Shown: positions 17,621 through 29,161 of the stretch, one piece after another
Layout: each line of letters starts with the position of its first letter
How positions within the stretch are numbered: position 1 is the first letter of the stretch
Assembly: GCF_024204645.1 (NCBI RefSeq)
Contig: NZ_CP100351.1
Span: 1,612,001-1,676,000, forward strand
DNA: 64,000 nucleotides
Reading direction: 5' to 3'
Source of the DNA: Desulfomicrobium sp. ZS1
GTDB taxonomy: Bacteria; Desulfobacterota; Desulfovibrionia; Desulfovibrionales; Desulfomicrobiaceae
The notes under the pieces: generated by a model
The model's input: only the letters and a program-made list of their open reading frames with translations
Database searches by the model: none
What the model was told of the DNA's origin: nothing
Program-made: the position numbers and the translations under genes

Positions 17621-17686
17621 TTGATATGTAAAATTGGGATTTTGTCAATTGCAAATTGGGATTTAGTATCGAACAAATTGGGATTT
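17621..17686 (-). promoter_or_regulatory. promoter covered by three AAATTGGGATTT iterons with 22-bp spacing
   Basis: AAATTGGGATTT occurs at 17631-17642, 17653-17664 and 17675-17686, exactly 22 bp apart, about two helical turns. On the minus strand a TTGACA (17643-17648) and a TATCAA (17621-17626) with a 16-bp spacer lie among them, so the first iteron fills the promoter spacer. This arrangement is what an autoregulatory operator would look like. The predicted transcription start falls at about 17614, next to the ATPase start codon at 17613. Confidence 0.6.
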
Positions 17687-17890
17687 CATTGGCACCGCCC
17701 CACATGTCTCACTTCGCTTCGATGCGTTCATGCGTCTGGCGCCAACCACGTCTACGCATGCAACCATCAACAAATCCAATCCCCACCCCAAGAAACAACT
17801 CAAGGCCACCCGTTACCGGATAGCCTTGTCGTTTATTTTCCAGCTTGAAGAGCGCATCAAAGCAGCCAACCCACACCGGAGCCCACAAAG

Positions 17891-17926
17891 AAAAAAGGGA
17901 TTTCAGCCTTTCGACTGAAATCCCTT
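17891..17926 (-). terminator. rho-independent terminator of the tRNA transcript
   Basis: AAGGGATTTCAG (17895-17906) and CTGAAATCCCTT (17915-17926) form a 12-bp stem with an 8-base loop, followed on the minus strand by a run of Ts. It lies 9 bases after tRNA-Asp. Confidence 0.88.
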
Positions 17927-17935
17927 ACTTTCTAA

Positions 17936-18012
<77 letters not shown>

Positions 18013-18026
18013 GCATTTTGTTTTCG

Positions 18027-18102
18027 TGGTGGGCGGTACAGGGATCGAACCTATGACCCTCGGCTTGTAAGGCCGACGCTCTCCCAGCTGAGCTAACCGC
18101 CC
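18027..18102 (-). tRNA. tRNA-Val (TAC)
   Basis: A 76-base tRNA with encoded CCA. Acceptor GGGCGGT pairs with ACCGCCC, the D arm is TAGCTCAGCTGGGAGAGC, the anticodon loop CTTACAA gives TAC, and the T arm is GGTTCGATCCC. It is first in the two-tRNA transcript. Confidence 0.96.
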
Positions 18103-18124
18103 AGTCCCGTCCAACGAGAAACAG

Positions 18125-18153
18125 TCTCTATAGGGACACCTGCTCGCTGTCAA
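18125..18153 (-). promoter_or_regulatory. sigma-70 promoter of the tRNA pair
   Basis: On the minus strand TTGACA (18148-18153) is a consensus -35 box. A -10 box follows as TATAGA with a 15-bp spacer or TAGAGA with a 17-bp spacer, ending at 18125-18127. The start would be about 15 bases before tRNA-Val. Confidence 0.6.
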
Positions 18154-18357
18154 AGACTTTTTTTCTAAAAATTTAAATTCAAATAAAAAGCTATTAATTC
18201 AGTATGTTAAAACAGCAGAAACAATATGGTCTGCGGTACTGAACCACCCGTATAAATTCATAATATCCTTAAATCAGAGGATATTCCTATTCCTTGCTCC
18301 AAAAAAACTGAGCGCTCTCCGCTATAAAGACCCAGGCAAAACCGCTGCCGAGCGTTT

Positions 18358-18786
18358 TCATTGTCCCCTGCCCTGCTCTCCCACTTCCAAGGCCGCCACC
18401 CCGGCCCGGTACCGAATCCAGTTGATGGCGCGAAGCACGGGGCCGCGTGAGATGATGTATTTTTCCAGGCGGTATTTCCCGGGGAAATCCATCAGCATGA
18501 TGCCCAGGAATATGGTCAGCAGCCCCTGACCCGGCAGAAAGATCATAAGCACTCCGGCCAGGAAGAGGACCAGTCCCAGGAGATTTTTGAGTATCAGCAC
18601 ACACAGCCGCAGTATGGGATGCCGTCTGCGCCACGCTGTCTGCCCCCGCCTGGGCGCTGAGAAATAGTCGGCGGGGATGCGCGCGGCCACCAATGGAATG
18701 ATTATCAGCGACCCCGCGAATGTCAGGATCGAGAGACCGGCCAGCCAGCCAAGCCATTCGGCCCATCCCTCAAGCCCCGCAAACAT
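18358..18786 (-). CDS. PGPGW-type small transmembrane protein
   Basis: A 142-residue membrane protein with hydrophobic segments near residues 12-35 and 60-98. The second hydrophobic block contains FLPGQGLLTIFLGIMLMDFPGK, which matches the PGPGW family (glycine- and proline-rich loop between helices). It starts 12 bases after the PfkB-kinase stop with a GGGGAGCGGG site, so the two are probably co-transcribed. Function is unknown. Confidence 0.8.
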   Translation of the reverse strand: MFAGLEGWAEWLGWLAGLSILTFAGSLIIIPLVAARIPADYFSAPRRGQTAWRRRHPILRLCVLILKNLLGLVLFLAGVLMIFLPGQGLLTIFLGIMLMDFPGKYRLEKYIISRGPVLRAINWIRYRAGVAALEVGEQGRGQ

Positions 18787-18798
18787 GCCCGCTCCCCG

Positions 18799-19794
18799 CT
18801 ACCGGCCCTTGAATTCGGCCAGGGTCTGGGCGTACTGCGCAGGGGTGAGCCTGGGGCCGAAGGTTGTGACCACCTTGGACGCGGCGAGGCTCGCGAACTC
18901 CCCGGCCTGGACGTAGCTCATGGAGTGGGTGATGCCATAGAGGAAGGCCCCGGCAAACATGTCCCCGGCGCCGTTCGTGTCCAGGGGGGTGACCCGGCAG
19001 GCGTCGATCTCGTGCATGTCGTCTCCGTCAAAAACAAGAGCCCCCTCGCTGCCAAGGGTGATCACAAAACTCCGGGCCTTCTGACGCACCTTGTTCACGG
19101 CCTTGGCCAGGGTACGGCACTCGCCCCAGAGCAGAGCCTCTTCGCGGTTGCAGAAAAGCAGATCCACCCCTTCCCCGACAATCTCTTCCAGACCCAGACG
19201 GAAATACTTGACCATGGACGGATCGGAGAAGCTCAGCGCCGTCTTGACTCCGGCAGAGCGTGCGATGTTCATGGCCTCCACCACGGCTGGCCGGGCCGAG
19301 GGCGAAGTGACCAGATACCCTTCCGCGTACAGAAATTCGGACTCGCTCAGCTCTTCAGGGCACAATTGTTCCACGGACAAGGATTCGGAGATGCCGAGGT
19401 AGGTATTCATGGTCCGTTCGGCGTCGGGGGTGATCATGACCAGACACTTGCCGGTAACCCCGTCGGCACGGCGTTCGGCGAGGTTGGTGCCCACCCCGGC
19501 CCGGACCAGCTCCTGGGCGTAGAAGTCACCCATTTCGTCGTTGCTGGCCAGACAGGTGTAAAAAGACTTTCCGCCGAAAAAGGCATTGGCCACGACGGTG
19601 TTGGCCGCCGACCCGCCGCCGGAACGGACGCTGCGCTCACTGCGCAGGTATTCGAGCAGTTCGAACTGCCGCTCTTCATCGACCAGGGTCATGAAGCCCT
19701 TTTCCACGCCCATGGTTTCCAAAAAGGCGTCCGGCACTTCGAACTCCATATCGACCAGGGCGTTGCCCATTCCGTAGACGTCGTATTTTTTCAT
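18799..19794 (-). CDS. PfkB-family carbohydrate/adenosine kinase
   Basis: A 331-residue cytoplasmic kinase of the ribokinase-PfkB superfamily, closest in layout to bacterial adenosine/inosine kinases. Features are the N-terminal MGNALVDMEFEVPD, the GGGSAANTVVANAFFGG signature near residue 60, and the C-terminal DTNGAGDMFAGAFLYG with the catalytic aspartate and anion-hole glycines. SEGALVFDG is the usual strand before the nucleotide site. It phosphorylates a hydroxymethyl group of a sugar or nucleoside; the exact substrate is not readable. Followed by the PGPGW gene. Confidence 0.9.
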   Translation of the reverse strand: MKKYDVYGMGNALVDMEFEVPDAFLETMGVEKGFMTLVDEERQFELLEYLRSERSVRSGGGSAANTVVANAFFGGKSFYTCLASNDEMGDFYAQELVRAGVGTNLAERRADGVTGKCLVMITPDAERTMNTYLGISESLSVEQLCPEELSESEFLYAEGYLVTSPSARPAVVEAMNIARSAGVKTALSFSDPSMVKYFRLGLEEIVGEGVDLLFCNREEALLWGECRTLAKAVNKVRQKARSFVITLGSEGALVFDGDDMHEIDACRVTPLDTNGAGDMFAGAFLYGITHSMSYVQAGEFASLAASKVVTTFGPRLTPAQYAQTLAEFKGR

Positions 19795-19834
19795 TAATTT
19801 TCCCTATAATCTAATGAGTAGCGTAATTTTTTTA

Positions 19835-19870
19835 TAGGTCCCATAGGACCCATACGACCTATAGGACCTA
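19835..19870. repeat. 9-bp tandem repeat, four copies
   Basis: Four adjoining nonamers: TAGGTCCCA, TAGGACCCA, TACGACCTA and TAGGACCTA. They fill the space between the PfkB kinase start and the AI-2E-family permease stop, so they lie in the upstream region of the kinase gene on the minus strand. Confidence 0.75.
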
Positions 19871-19881
19871 TTTTAACAATC

Positions 19882-20946
19882 TTAACTTTCCACGACCACG
19901 CATCCGCGCCGCAGTTTCCAGACGCCGAGCACTGATTGCACCAGCGAGGCCAGCGGTATGGCGAAAAACACTCCCCAGAAGCCCCAGATGCCGCCGAAAA
20001 TCAGGATGGCCGTGATGGATGCGATGGGGTGCAGGTTGACGGCTCCGGACAGAAGGAGCGGCACAAGCAGATTGGCGTCCAGCAGCTGGATCACCAGGTA
20101 GACGATCATGGTCCAGGTGAACTGCGCGTCAAAACCCCACTGGATGAACGCGATAATCAGCACCGGCACGGTCACGACCACGGCCCCGATATAGGGGATG
20201 ATTACGGACAGTCCCACCAGGAGGCTCAGCAGCATGGCGTAGTCCAGGCCGAAGAACAAAAACGAGGCGTAGGTCGCGCCCCAGACGATAAGCACTTCCC
20301 AGATCCGCCCGCGCACGTAGTTGCCGGCCTGGGTCTTGACGTCCATCCAGACGGTGCTGGCCAAAGTATGATCCTGGGGCAGAAAGCCGCACAGCCAATT
20401 AAGGATCACGTCCTTATCCTTCAAAAAGAAAAAGACCATGATCGGCATGAGCACCATATAGACCACAAAGGAAAAGACGGAGCGCACCGAAGAAAGGGAA
20501 AAAGCCAGCACCTGCTGCCCATACTGGGAAAACTGGACGGTCAGGGAATCGACCACGGTCTGCACTTGGGCTTCGGTCAGGATCGGATACTGCCGGGGCA
20601 GATGCGTAAGCGCGTTCTGCGCCTTGGAAATGATCCAGGGGATATTGTCGATCAGATCCGTGATCTGCGACACCAGCAGCGGCACCAAAGCCAGAATCAT
20701 CACCGCCAGAAACAGCATAAACAGCCCGAAAACCAGCACGACGACCAGCATGCGCGGCCAGCGGAACCCGACCAGAAAGCGCACCAGCCCATCCAGCAGA
20801 AAGGATATGACCACGCTCGCAATGACCGGAGCCAGGAGATTGCCCACGGACAGGACAATGGCCACGCTGACGACCAGTACCAAAAAGAGGATGACCAGTT
20901 GCGTGTCGGAAAAAACAGCGCTCATCCATTTGCGAAAAATTTCCAT
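19882..20946 (-). CDS. AI-2E-family (PerM/TqsA-like) transporter
   Basis: An inner-membrane protein of about 354 residues with paired N-terminal helices, a polar middle section (LIDNIPWIISKAQNALTHLPR) and a C-terminal helix group. The sequences GLSVIIPYIGAVVVTVPVLIIAF and IFGGIWGFWGVFFAIPLASLVQSVL are characteristic of the AI-2E transporter/PerM family. Members export autoinducer-2 or other solutes, or act in Na+/H+ exchange, so the name does not prove the substrate. I chose ATG 20946 (MEIFRKW) rather than the upstream GTG 20982. Confidence 0.88.
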   Translation of the reverse strand: MEIFRKWMSAVFSDTQLVILFLVLVVSVAIVLSVGNLLAPVIASVVISFLLDGLVRFLVGFRWPRMLVVVLVFGLFMLFLAVMILALVPLLVSQITDLIDNIPWIISKAQNALTHLPRQYPILTEAQVQTVVDSLTVQFSQYGQQVLAFSLSSVRSVFSFVVYMVLMPIMVFFFLKDKDVILNWLCGFLPQDHTLASTVWMDVKTQAGNYVRGRIWEVLIVWGATYASFLFFGLDYAMLLSLLVGLSVIIPYIGAVVVTVPVLIIAFIQWGFDAQFTWTMIVYLVIQLLDANLLVPLLLSGAVNLHPIASITAILIFGGIWGFWGVFFAIPLASLVQSVLGVWKLRRGCVVVES

Positions 20947-21021
20947 GGGTGGGTTCTCACGTGCATTGTGCAAAGACGCCACAGATATCTAGACACACGG
21001 GCGCGTGGCGTCAACACGACG

Positions 21022-21048
21022 AAAAAGGGCTGCCCGAAAGCAGCCCTT
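21022..21048 (-). terminator. rho-independent terminator of glnN
   Basis: AAGGGCTGC (21025-21033) and GCAGCCCTT (21040-21048) form a 9-bp stem with a 6-base loop. On the minus strand it is followed by TTTTTC. It lies 88 bases past the glnN stop. Confidence 0.85.
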
Positions 21049-21135
21049 GAAAAAATTCCGTGAACCGACCGGTTTTCGGCAAAGACCTGGCGAGGGGAGG
21101 ATGCGCTTCGACAGGCCGGTTCGGCGGAAAACTGA

Positions 21136-23319
<2,184 letters not shown>

Positions 23320-23737
23320 GATATCCTCCAAAACAAGTTGATGTATGCTTTTATGCTGCGTTAATCCGTGATTACAGTTGCAAACCCAGAAGCAATTCAG
23401 ATGCCACAAGCGCAACATGCTGAAATATAAGAATGTCGCGAATTTCACGATTAAATAGATTACATTTTTGAAATATGCAATCCCGGCGATCCTGAATATA
23501 TCAGGAAATAAATTACAAATTTGAAAAATCATCCAAATTGCAACAACCTCTGCTCATGGTGCGCCATACCTAGCCTAACGCGCATGGCATTGAGGCCAAA
23601 ACAATCCGTAACGCCGCGCCTGAGAAAAGTATGCACATAAATGTCAACAAGCGTTTGCAGCTGACAAATAACAGTTCAAAATTGTGCATGGTTCTGCTAA
23701 AACAATTATGTTCCTCAATTCCAACCGGGAGCCACCC
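23320..23737. other. divergent promoter region between glnN and the HDOD gene
   Basis: Contains the glnN sigma-54 promoter (23391-23406). Upstream of it, 23420-23540 is AT-rich and could hold activator sites, but I find no clear NtrC-like palindrome. A direct plus-strand promoter for the HDOD gene is not obvious. Confidence 0.45.
23391..23406 (-). promoter_or_regulatory. sigma-54 (-24/-12) promoter of glnN
   Basis: On the minus strand TGGCATCTGAATTGCT has GG and GC separated by exactly 10 bases, as in the consensus TGGCAC-N5-TTGC. Transcription would start near 23380, giving a 5' leader of about 60 bases before the glnN start codon. Confidence 0.72.
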
Positions 23738-24982
23738 ATGCCCGCAGCTGTTCCGAGCACGACAAACCTACACCTCCTGTCCCGAAACCCGATTTTCACC
23801 GCCGCCAAGACAGTGTGGGGTTATGAGATTCAGGCCACGTCAAGCCTTGCCGCAGGCCTTCCCCAAGACCCGGAGCAGGCCAATGTGGGGGCTGCGGTCA
23901 TCGCCGGTGATTTTATCGGGCTGAACACCATCCTGGCCCGCAACAAGAAAATACTTCTCTCCTACACCCGGGACCAATTGCAAAAGCAGATCCCCTACGC
24001 TTTTCCGGCGCAATCCTCCGCCATCCTGGTCAACCCGGATTTCCAAAGCGACCCGGACCTGCTCCCGGCGCTGCGACAGATGGCGGCGGACGGGCACACC
24101 ATCGCCCTGGAGTGGGATGCCGGCACCGCCCCTTCAGCCGCCATCATGGACCTGGCCGCCGTGATCTGCCTGTCCGCCCCGGACATGGCCGCAGACTTTG
24201 CCAAAACCCTGAAGGCCGCAAAGACCGTCATCGTGCGCAACGTGACCAGCCGGAAAGAATTGGAACACCTGCAGAGCCTTGGCATCTGCCTTTTCCAAGG
24301 GCGTTTTTTCAAGACCGCGGAGATCATTCCGGGAAAAAAACTGTCCTCGCACCAGAATTCACGCCTGCAGATTCTGCGCGTCATTGAAGCCGAATCCCCC
24401 GATCTCGACCACCTGGCCCGGACCATCCAGGCCGACGTGACCCTTTCCTACCGGCTGCTGACCTATCTCAACTCGCCGACTTTCGGATTCATGCGCAAGA
24501 TCGACTCCATCCGCCAGGCCATCACCCTTCTCGGCTGGACAAACGTGCGCAACTGGCTGCGCGCCGTGCTGCTGGCGGACATCACCCAGGGCGAAGAGCA
24601 GACCGAGCTTCTGCATCTCTCGCTGTGGCGGGGAAAATTTCTGGAGCAGACCGTGGCCAGCCACGACTACTGGGACTTCAAGCCCGATGAGATGTTTTTG
24701 CTTGGCATGTTTTCGCTTCTCGACGCCATCCTTGGCATCTCCATGGCTGACGCCCTGGCGTTTCTGCCCTTGAACGACGCGCAAAAAAAGGCCCTGCGCG
24801 GCGAGAGCACGACAGAATACATGCCACTCATGACCCTTATGCTCGCGTTCGAGGATCAGGATGAAGACAACCTGGGCAGGATTCTACAGGATTTGAATCT
24901 GGGCCAGGAGACAATGCGGCGAATACACCGCGAATCAGGCGCCTGGGCGTCCGCCCTGCTTGAGGTCAGCCAAGGCGCCTGA
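23738..24982 (+). CDS. EAL-remnant/HDOD-domain signalling protein (YuxH-like)
   Basis: A 414-residue cytoplasmic protein with a two-part layout. The N-terminal half (LLSRNPIFTAAKTVWGYEIQ, then FQGRFFKTAEIIPGKK near residue 200) has the fold outline of an EAL domain but lacks the EAL and metal-binding residues, so it is not expected to cut c-di-GMP. The C-terminal half is an HDOD domain (QADVTLSYRLLTYLNSPTFG, IDSIRQAITLLGWTNVRNWL). This combination is common in chemotaxis- and c-di-GMP-rich bacteria, where it acts in regulation through protein contacts. I chose ATG 23738; an upstream ATG 23684 lacks a ribosome site. Converges with the glycogen phosphorylase gene 7 bases away. Confidence 0.85.
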   Translation: MPAAVPSTTNLHLLSRNPIFTAAKTVWGYEIQATSSLAAGLPQDPEQANVGAAVIAGDFIGLNTILARNKKILLSYTRDQLQKQIPYAFPAQSSAILVNPDFQSDPDLLPALRQMAADGHTIALEWDAGTAPSAAIMDLAAVICLSAPDMAADFAKTLKAAKTVIVRNVTSRKELEHLQSLGICLFQGRFFKTAEIIPGKKLSSHQNSRLQILRVIEAESPDLDHLARTIQADVTLSYRLLTYLNSPTFGFMRKIDSIRQAITLLGWTNVRNWLRAVLLADITQGEEQTELLHLSLWRGKFLEQTVASHDYWDFKPDEMFLLGMFSLLDAILGISMADALAFLPLNDAQKKALRGESTTEYMPLMTLMLAFEDQDEDNLGRILQDLNLGQETMRRIHRESGAWASALLEVSQGA

Positions 24983-24989
24983 GCGCGGC

Positions 24990-27440
24990 TTACGCCAGAG
25001 GCGAGACGTTCCAGATGTTGTGCGCGTATTCCATGATGGCGCGGTCACTGGAGAATTTCCCCATGTTGGCGGTGTTCAGGATGGACATCCGCGTCCACAA
25101 GGCTTGGTCTTCATAGCACTTCGAAACTTTGCCCTGTTCCTCCACGTACTTGGCGTAATCGGCCAACACGAGATAATAGTCGCCGTGGGCCAGGAGCGAA
25201 TCGACGATGGGCCTGAAAAGGCCCGGCGCCTCCGGCGAGAAAAAGCCGGTGGAAATCATGTCCAGCGCTTTTTTGAGCTCGATGTTGCTTTCGTATATCT
25301 GCACGGGATCATAGCCCCCGGAGTGCAGACGGTGCACATCGCTTTCCGTGTGGCCGAAGAGAAAGAAGTTGTCCTCTCCCACCTCCTCCCTGATCTCGAT
25401 GTTGGCCCCGTCCAGGGTGCCGATGGTCAGCGCCCCGTTGAGGGCGAACTTCATGTTGCCGGTGCCTGAAGCCTCCATGCCCGCCGTGGAAATCTGTTCG
25501 GACAGATCCGCGGCCGGGATGAGCTTTTCCGCCTGCGAGACGCAGTAGTTGGGCAAAAACACGACCCGCAGGTCGTTGCCCACGGCGGAATCGCCATTCA
25601 CGGTCTGGGCCACGGAATTGATGAGTTTGATGATGAGCTTGGCCTGAAAATACCCCGGCGCGGCCTTGCCTGCAAAAAACACCGTGCGCGGAGCATGATG
25701 TTCAAGGCTTTCCGCGCGGATGCGGTTATAAAGGGTGATGACGTGCAGAACATTGAGGATCTGCCGCTTGTACTCGTGGATGCGCTTTATATGCATGTCG
25801 AAGAGCGTCGCCGGGTTGATGCCGACCCCGAGCTTGCGCAGGACATAGCGGGCCAGGAGCTTCTTGTTGCGCTTGCGCACTTCCTGCCAGCGCTGCTGGA
25901 ATTCCGGGTCATCGGCATGCGCGGCCAGTTCGGAAAGATGCGACAGATCATGAACCCATTCGTCCCCTATGACGGATGTGATCAGCTCGGCCAGGGACGG
26001 ATTGGCCTGCATCAGCCAGCGACGGGGAGTGATGCCGTTGGTCACGTTGATGAACTTACCGGGATAAAGCGTATTAAAATCCGTGAACAGCCGCGTCTTG
26101 AGAATCTGTGAATGCAGCTCGGCCACGCCGTTGACCGTGTGGCTGCCGACGATGGCCAGGTGAGCCATGCGCACCTGCTTTCCATCACCCTCGGCGACCA
26201 GGGACAAGGATCTCAAGAGGTCGACGCGACCCGGAAAACGCTTGCCCACATCGTCCAGAAAACGATGGTTGATTTCGAAGATGATCTGCAGATGCCTCGG
26301 CAGCATGCGTCCGATGAGTTCCACGGACCATGTCTCCAGGGCCTCCGGCAGGACGGTGTGGTTGGTATAGGAGAACGTCTTCTGGCAGATGGTCCAGGAC
26401 GATTCCCAGGTCAGGGCCTCTTCGTCGACCAGAATACGCATGAGCTCCGCGATGCTGATGGCCGGATGCGTATCATTGAGCTGCACCGCGACCTGATCGG
26501 GAAAGCAGTCAAAGGAGGAGTAGTTGTTCTTGCGGAAACGCCGCAGAATATCCTGAAAGGTCGCCGCCACGAAAAAGTACTGCTGCCGCAGCCTGAGTTC
26601 CTTGCCGCGCGGGCTGGTGTCGTTGGGATAAAGCACCTTGGAGATGTTCTCGCTCTCGACCTTGGCCTGGACCGCGCCGATGTAGTCGCCCCGGTTGAAA
26701 TGCTCGAACTCGAAATCCCGGGTGGAGATGGCCTTCCACAGGCGCATATTGGTCACATGGCTGTTCTGATGGCCAGGCACCATGATGTCGCAGGCCATGG
26801 CCATGACCGACTCCGTGTCCACCCAGCGAAAACGCTCGTGCCCGGCGCTGTCTTCGTAAGCCTCGCTGCGTCCATAAAAATTGATGCGGAACATGAAATG
26901 CCCGCGCCGAAGCACCCAGGGCGAATCCTGACGCAGCCAGTTGTCGCAGCCTTCGTGCTGGTAGCCGTTGACAATGGTCTGATAAAAAATTCCGTAGTCA
27001 TAGAGGATACCGTAACCGTAACCGGGAATTTTGCATGTGGCCATGGAATCCATGTAGCAGGAAGCCAGTCGGCCAAGGCCGCCGTTTCCCAGCCCCGGAT
27101 TCCATTCTTCCTCAAGCAATTCATCCAGATCCAAGCCGAAATCCCGCACCGCCTCGCGGCACACCTCTTCCAAACCCAAGGCCTGGATATAGTTCATCAG
27201 GAATCGTCCGGGCAGAAATTCCAGGGACATGTAATATACGCGCTTGGTAATGGAATCGTAATATGAGCGCTGGGTCTCAATCCACTGGCCAAGCAGGCGG
27301 TCGCGCACGCTGTAGCACAGGCCGAGATAATAGCGCTCCTTGCGCGGGGGGAAGGGGTCGCTGCCCAGGGTCAAAGCTACATGCCGCTGTATGTCGTCCT
27401 TCAGGGATTCGACGATCTCATTGGTCTCCGGGTTTTCCAT
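24990..27440 (-). CDS. glgP: glycogen/alpha-glucan phosphorylase
   Basis: Releases glucose 1-phosphate from glycogen by phosphorolysis, using pyridoxal phosphate. The 816-residue product has [18 protein letters not shown] (active-site N-terminal part), [43 protein letters not shown], and the cofactor site [19 protein letters not shown] with the pyridoxal lysine at about residue 664. ATG 27440 follows AAGGAG and suits family length; the frame upstream to 27515 is not part of the gene. Together with the UTP-glucose-1-phosphate uridylyltransferase at 36.7 kb it points to glycogen or sugar-nucleotide turnover, although they are not linked in an operon. Confidence 0.95.
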   Translation of the reverse strand: MENPETNEIVESLKDDIQRHVALTLGSDPFPPRKERYYLGLCYSVRDRLLGQWIETQRSYYDSITKRVYYMSLEFLPGRFLMNYIQALGLEEVCREAVRDFGLDLDELLEEEWNPGLGNGGLGRLASCYMDSMATCKIPGYGYGILYDYGIFYQTIVNGYQHEGCDNWLRQDSPWVLRRGHFMFRINFYGRSEAYEDSAGHERFRWVDTESVMAMACDIMVPGHQNSHVTNMRLWKAISTRDFEFEHFNRGDYIGAVQAKVESENISKVLYPNDTSPRGKELRLRQQYFFVAATFQDILRRFRKNNYSSFDCFPDQVAVQLNDTHPAISIAELMRILVDEEALTWESSWTICQKTFSYTNHTVLPEALETWSVELIGRMLPRHLQIIFEINHRFLDDVGKRFPGRVDLLRSLSLVAEGDGKQVRMAHLAIVGSHTVNGVAELHSQILKTRLFTDFNTLYPGKFINVTNGITPRRWLMQANPSLAELITSVIGDEWVHDLSHLSELAAHADDPEFQQRWQEVRKRNKKLLARYVLRKLGVGINPATLFDMHIKRIHEYKRQILNVLHVITLYNRIRAESLEHHAPRTVFFAGKAAPGYFQAKLIIKLINSVAQTVNGDSAVGNDLRVVFLPNYCVSQAEKLIPAADLSEQISTAGMEASGTGNMKFALNGALTIGTLDGANIEIREEVGEDNFFLFGHTESDVHRLHSGGYDPVQIYESNIELKKALDMISTGFFSPEAPGLFRPIVDSLLAHGDYYLVLADYAKYVEEQGKVSKCYEDQALWTRMSILNTANMGKFSSDRAIMEYAHNIWNVSPLA

Positions 27441-27568
27441 CTTGCCTTCTCCTTGGGTCAAAGTCTGTCGTGCAGGATGAGCGAAGCTATCATAAAAGAA
27501 GACCAAGAGAAACAAGCGCCTTTACAGTCCCGGCACAATTCTTACGTGTTCGAAAAAGGAGACGAAAC

Positions 27569-28048
27569 ATGCGCACATGTTCAAAGACAACCCGGTTGCT
27601 TCTGATCCTGGCCCTCATCATCGTGTGGCCCACAGGAGGATATTCTATGGATAAGATTATAAAAACGGATGCCGAATGGCGGGAAATACTGAGCCAGGAG
27701 CAGTACCACGTGCTGCGCGAAAAGGGCACCGAACCCGCTTTCAGCGGAGAATTCAACGATCATCATCAAACGGGAACCTATGTTTGCGCGGGCTGTCAGA
27801 CCCCGCTCTTCCACTCAAGCGCCAAATTCGATTCCGGGACGGGCTGGCCCAGTTTTTTCAAGCCCGTGGATAAAACGCATATCGCAAAGCATGAGGACAA
27901 ATCCTGGTTCATGGTCCGCACTGAAGTGCTCTGCGCTGTCTGTGACGGACATCTGGGCCATGTATTCCCCGATGGACCAGCGCCCACTGGATTGCGATAC
28001 TGCATCAATTCCCTCGCTTTGCGATTTGAACCTCAAGATGCCGAGTAG
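27569..28048 (+). CDS. msrB: peptide-methionine (R)-S-oxide reductase MsrB, exported
   Basis: Repairs methionine-R-sulfoxide in proteins. The start ATG 27569 follows AAAGGAG and encodes a signal peptide ([20 protein letters not shown], ending near TGGYS), so this is a periplasmic MsrB; the longer open frame upstream is not used. The domain shows two zinc CxxC pairs (CAGC and CAVC), [14 protein letters not shown], and the catalytic cysteine in [11 protein letters not shown]. There is no MsrA partner in the same gene or next to it. It is divergent from glycogen phosphorylase and ends at a strong terminator. Confidence 0.93.
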   Translation: MRTCSKTTRLLLILALIIVWPTGGYSMDKIIKTDAEWREILSQEQYHVLREKGTEPAFSGEFNDHHQTGTYVCAGCQTPLFHSSAKFDSGTGWPSFFKPVDKTHIAKHEDKSWFMVRTEVLCAVCDGHLGHVFPDGPAPTGLRYCINSLALRFEPQDAE

Positions 28049-28060
28049 TGACAATAACCA

Positions 28061-28094
28061 TCCGGAAAGAAATAATTTTCTTTCCGGATTTTTC
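28061..28094 (+). terminator. rho-independent terminator of msrB
   Basis: TCCGGAAAGAAA (28061-28072) and TTTCTTTCCGGA (28077-28088) form a perfect 12-bp stem with a 4-base loop, followed by TTTTTC. Confidence 0.88.
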
Positions 28095-28269
28095 TTTGGG
28101 GACGGCACTCACATTGAGGGTTGCATCGACCTTGCCGTTCGGGTAAAGAAATAAACTGTTATGAACTATTGTTTCCATGCGGTCGGCATTTTCCCGCTCC
28201 CCTCTCTTCGGCTCACACTCCCCTCTCCCGTCGCCGACAACACCCCCCAAAGCATGATGAGGTACACAC

Positions 28270-28752
28270 ATGAACAATCATGGAGTATTTGTCGTCACCT
28301 CGCTTTTTTTCGTCATGATCGCCTCTCTGGTAGGATTTGCCGCCTACAACGGAACCAGATTGGAGACGAGCCGGCATTACGAAGCCCGGATCGCGACGCT
28401 TAACGAGGAACGACAGGAACTGACCCGCCAAGTGGCGGAACTCAGAAATAGATGGGTCAAGGAAGTGACCGTGACGGCCTACAGTCCGACCGTCGAAGAA
28501 TGCGGGCTCGATCCGCGAAAAACAGCCAGCATGGGCAAACCCCGGCCCGGCATCGTCGCCGTGAGCAGGGATCTGTTCGATGAAGGCTGGGTTTTTGGCA
28601 AGAAGGTCTACGTGGAAGGACACGGGATCTTTGAAATCGCGGATCTGATGAGCAGCCGCTACACGCAGCGCATGGACATCTTTTTTCCGGACACCAGCCA
28701 AGCCAGGCGGTTCGGCAAGAAACAGATCACGGTGGCCCTGTTGGCCAGCTAG
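28270..28752 (+). CDS. 3D-domain (double-psi beta-barrel) protein, membrane anchored
   Basis: A 160-residue protein with an N-terminal membrane helix (about residues 6-26), a short coiled-coil-like stretch (EARIATLNEERQELTRQVAELRN) and a C-terminal 3D domain. The domain reads VTVTAYSPTVEECGLDP, PGIVAVSRDLF, GKKVYVEGHGIFEIADLM and MDIFFPD, with the aspartates that name the family. Related domains occur in MltA lytic transglycosylases and Rpf-like proteins and point to peptidoglycan work in the periplasm, but the enzyme activity is not proven here. Confidence 0.85.
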   Translation: MNNHGVFVVTSLFFVMIASLVGFAAYNGTRLETSRHYEARIATLNEERQELTRQVAELRNRWVKEVTVTAYSPTVEECGLDPRKTASMGKPRPGIVAVSRDLFDEGWVFGKKVYVEGHGIFEIADLMSSRYTQRMDIFFPDTSQARRFGKKQITVALLAS

Positions 28753-28783
28753 AAAAAAGGGGTGCGCAGGCACCCCTTTTTTT
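28753..28783. terminator. bidirectional terminator between convergent genes
   Basis: AAAAAAGGGGTGC and GCACCCCTTTTTTT form a 13-bp stem with a 4-base loop, starting right after the stop of the 3D-domain gene. The A run and T run let it work for the minus-strand operon that ends at 28849 as well. Confidence 0.88.
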
Positions 28784-28848
28784 GCAATATTGTTGAGCGC
28801 AAGGGGAAAACGCGACTGAGGCTCCCCTTGCTCCAAAGACCACATCCT

Positions 28849-29151
28849 CTAGAAGTTGTAATCCACCAAGCGTCTTTCCGCGGCTACAGCCGAGACAAAA
28901 GCCACGCATTTCTGATGTTCGGGATGGACCTGATATGTCTGCAGGTCTTCGGAAGAATCAAAGACCGTATACAGGACCACTTGCGTCTCCGGGATTGAGG
29001 CGAAAACGTCCGTGCTGACCACCAGGGTGCGCAGCTGCGGAATGAGCCCCGGCAAGGCGCCGAGCATGTCTTTCATGATCTGCGCATTTTCCGCGGCGCT
29101 GCGGCCTTCCGCGGTGTCCTTCAATTTCCACATCACAATATGTCCGACCAT
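28849..29151 (-). CDS. Dabb (stress-responsive A/B barrel) domain protein
   Basis: A 100-residue dimeric alpha-beta barrel protein. The start MVGHIVMWKLKDTAEG, the middle LVVSTDVFASIPETQVVLYTVFDS and the end YQVHPEHQKCVAFVSAVAAERRLVDYNF are typical of the Dabb family. ATG 29151 follows GGAGG, 10 bases after the nadD stop, so it is the last gene of the proA-nadD operon. Function in this family is largely unknown. Confidence 0.9.
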   Translation of the reverse strand: MVGHIVMWKLKDTAEGRSAAENAQIMKDMLGALPGLIPQLRTLVVSTDVFASIPETQVVLYTVFDSSEDLQTYQVHPEHQKCVAFVSAVAAERRLVDYNF

Positions 29152-29161
29152 GATTCCTCCG

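Noticed and set aside
17730-17918. A 62-codon basic frame between the ATPase promoter and the tRNA terminator
   Set aside because: It runs into the terminator hairpin, has no clear ribosome site and shows no family signal.
18287-18766. A 159-codon frame overlapping the PGPGW protein gene
   Set aside because: The alternative frame has the membrane helices and family motif; this one is a shadow.
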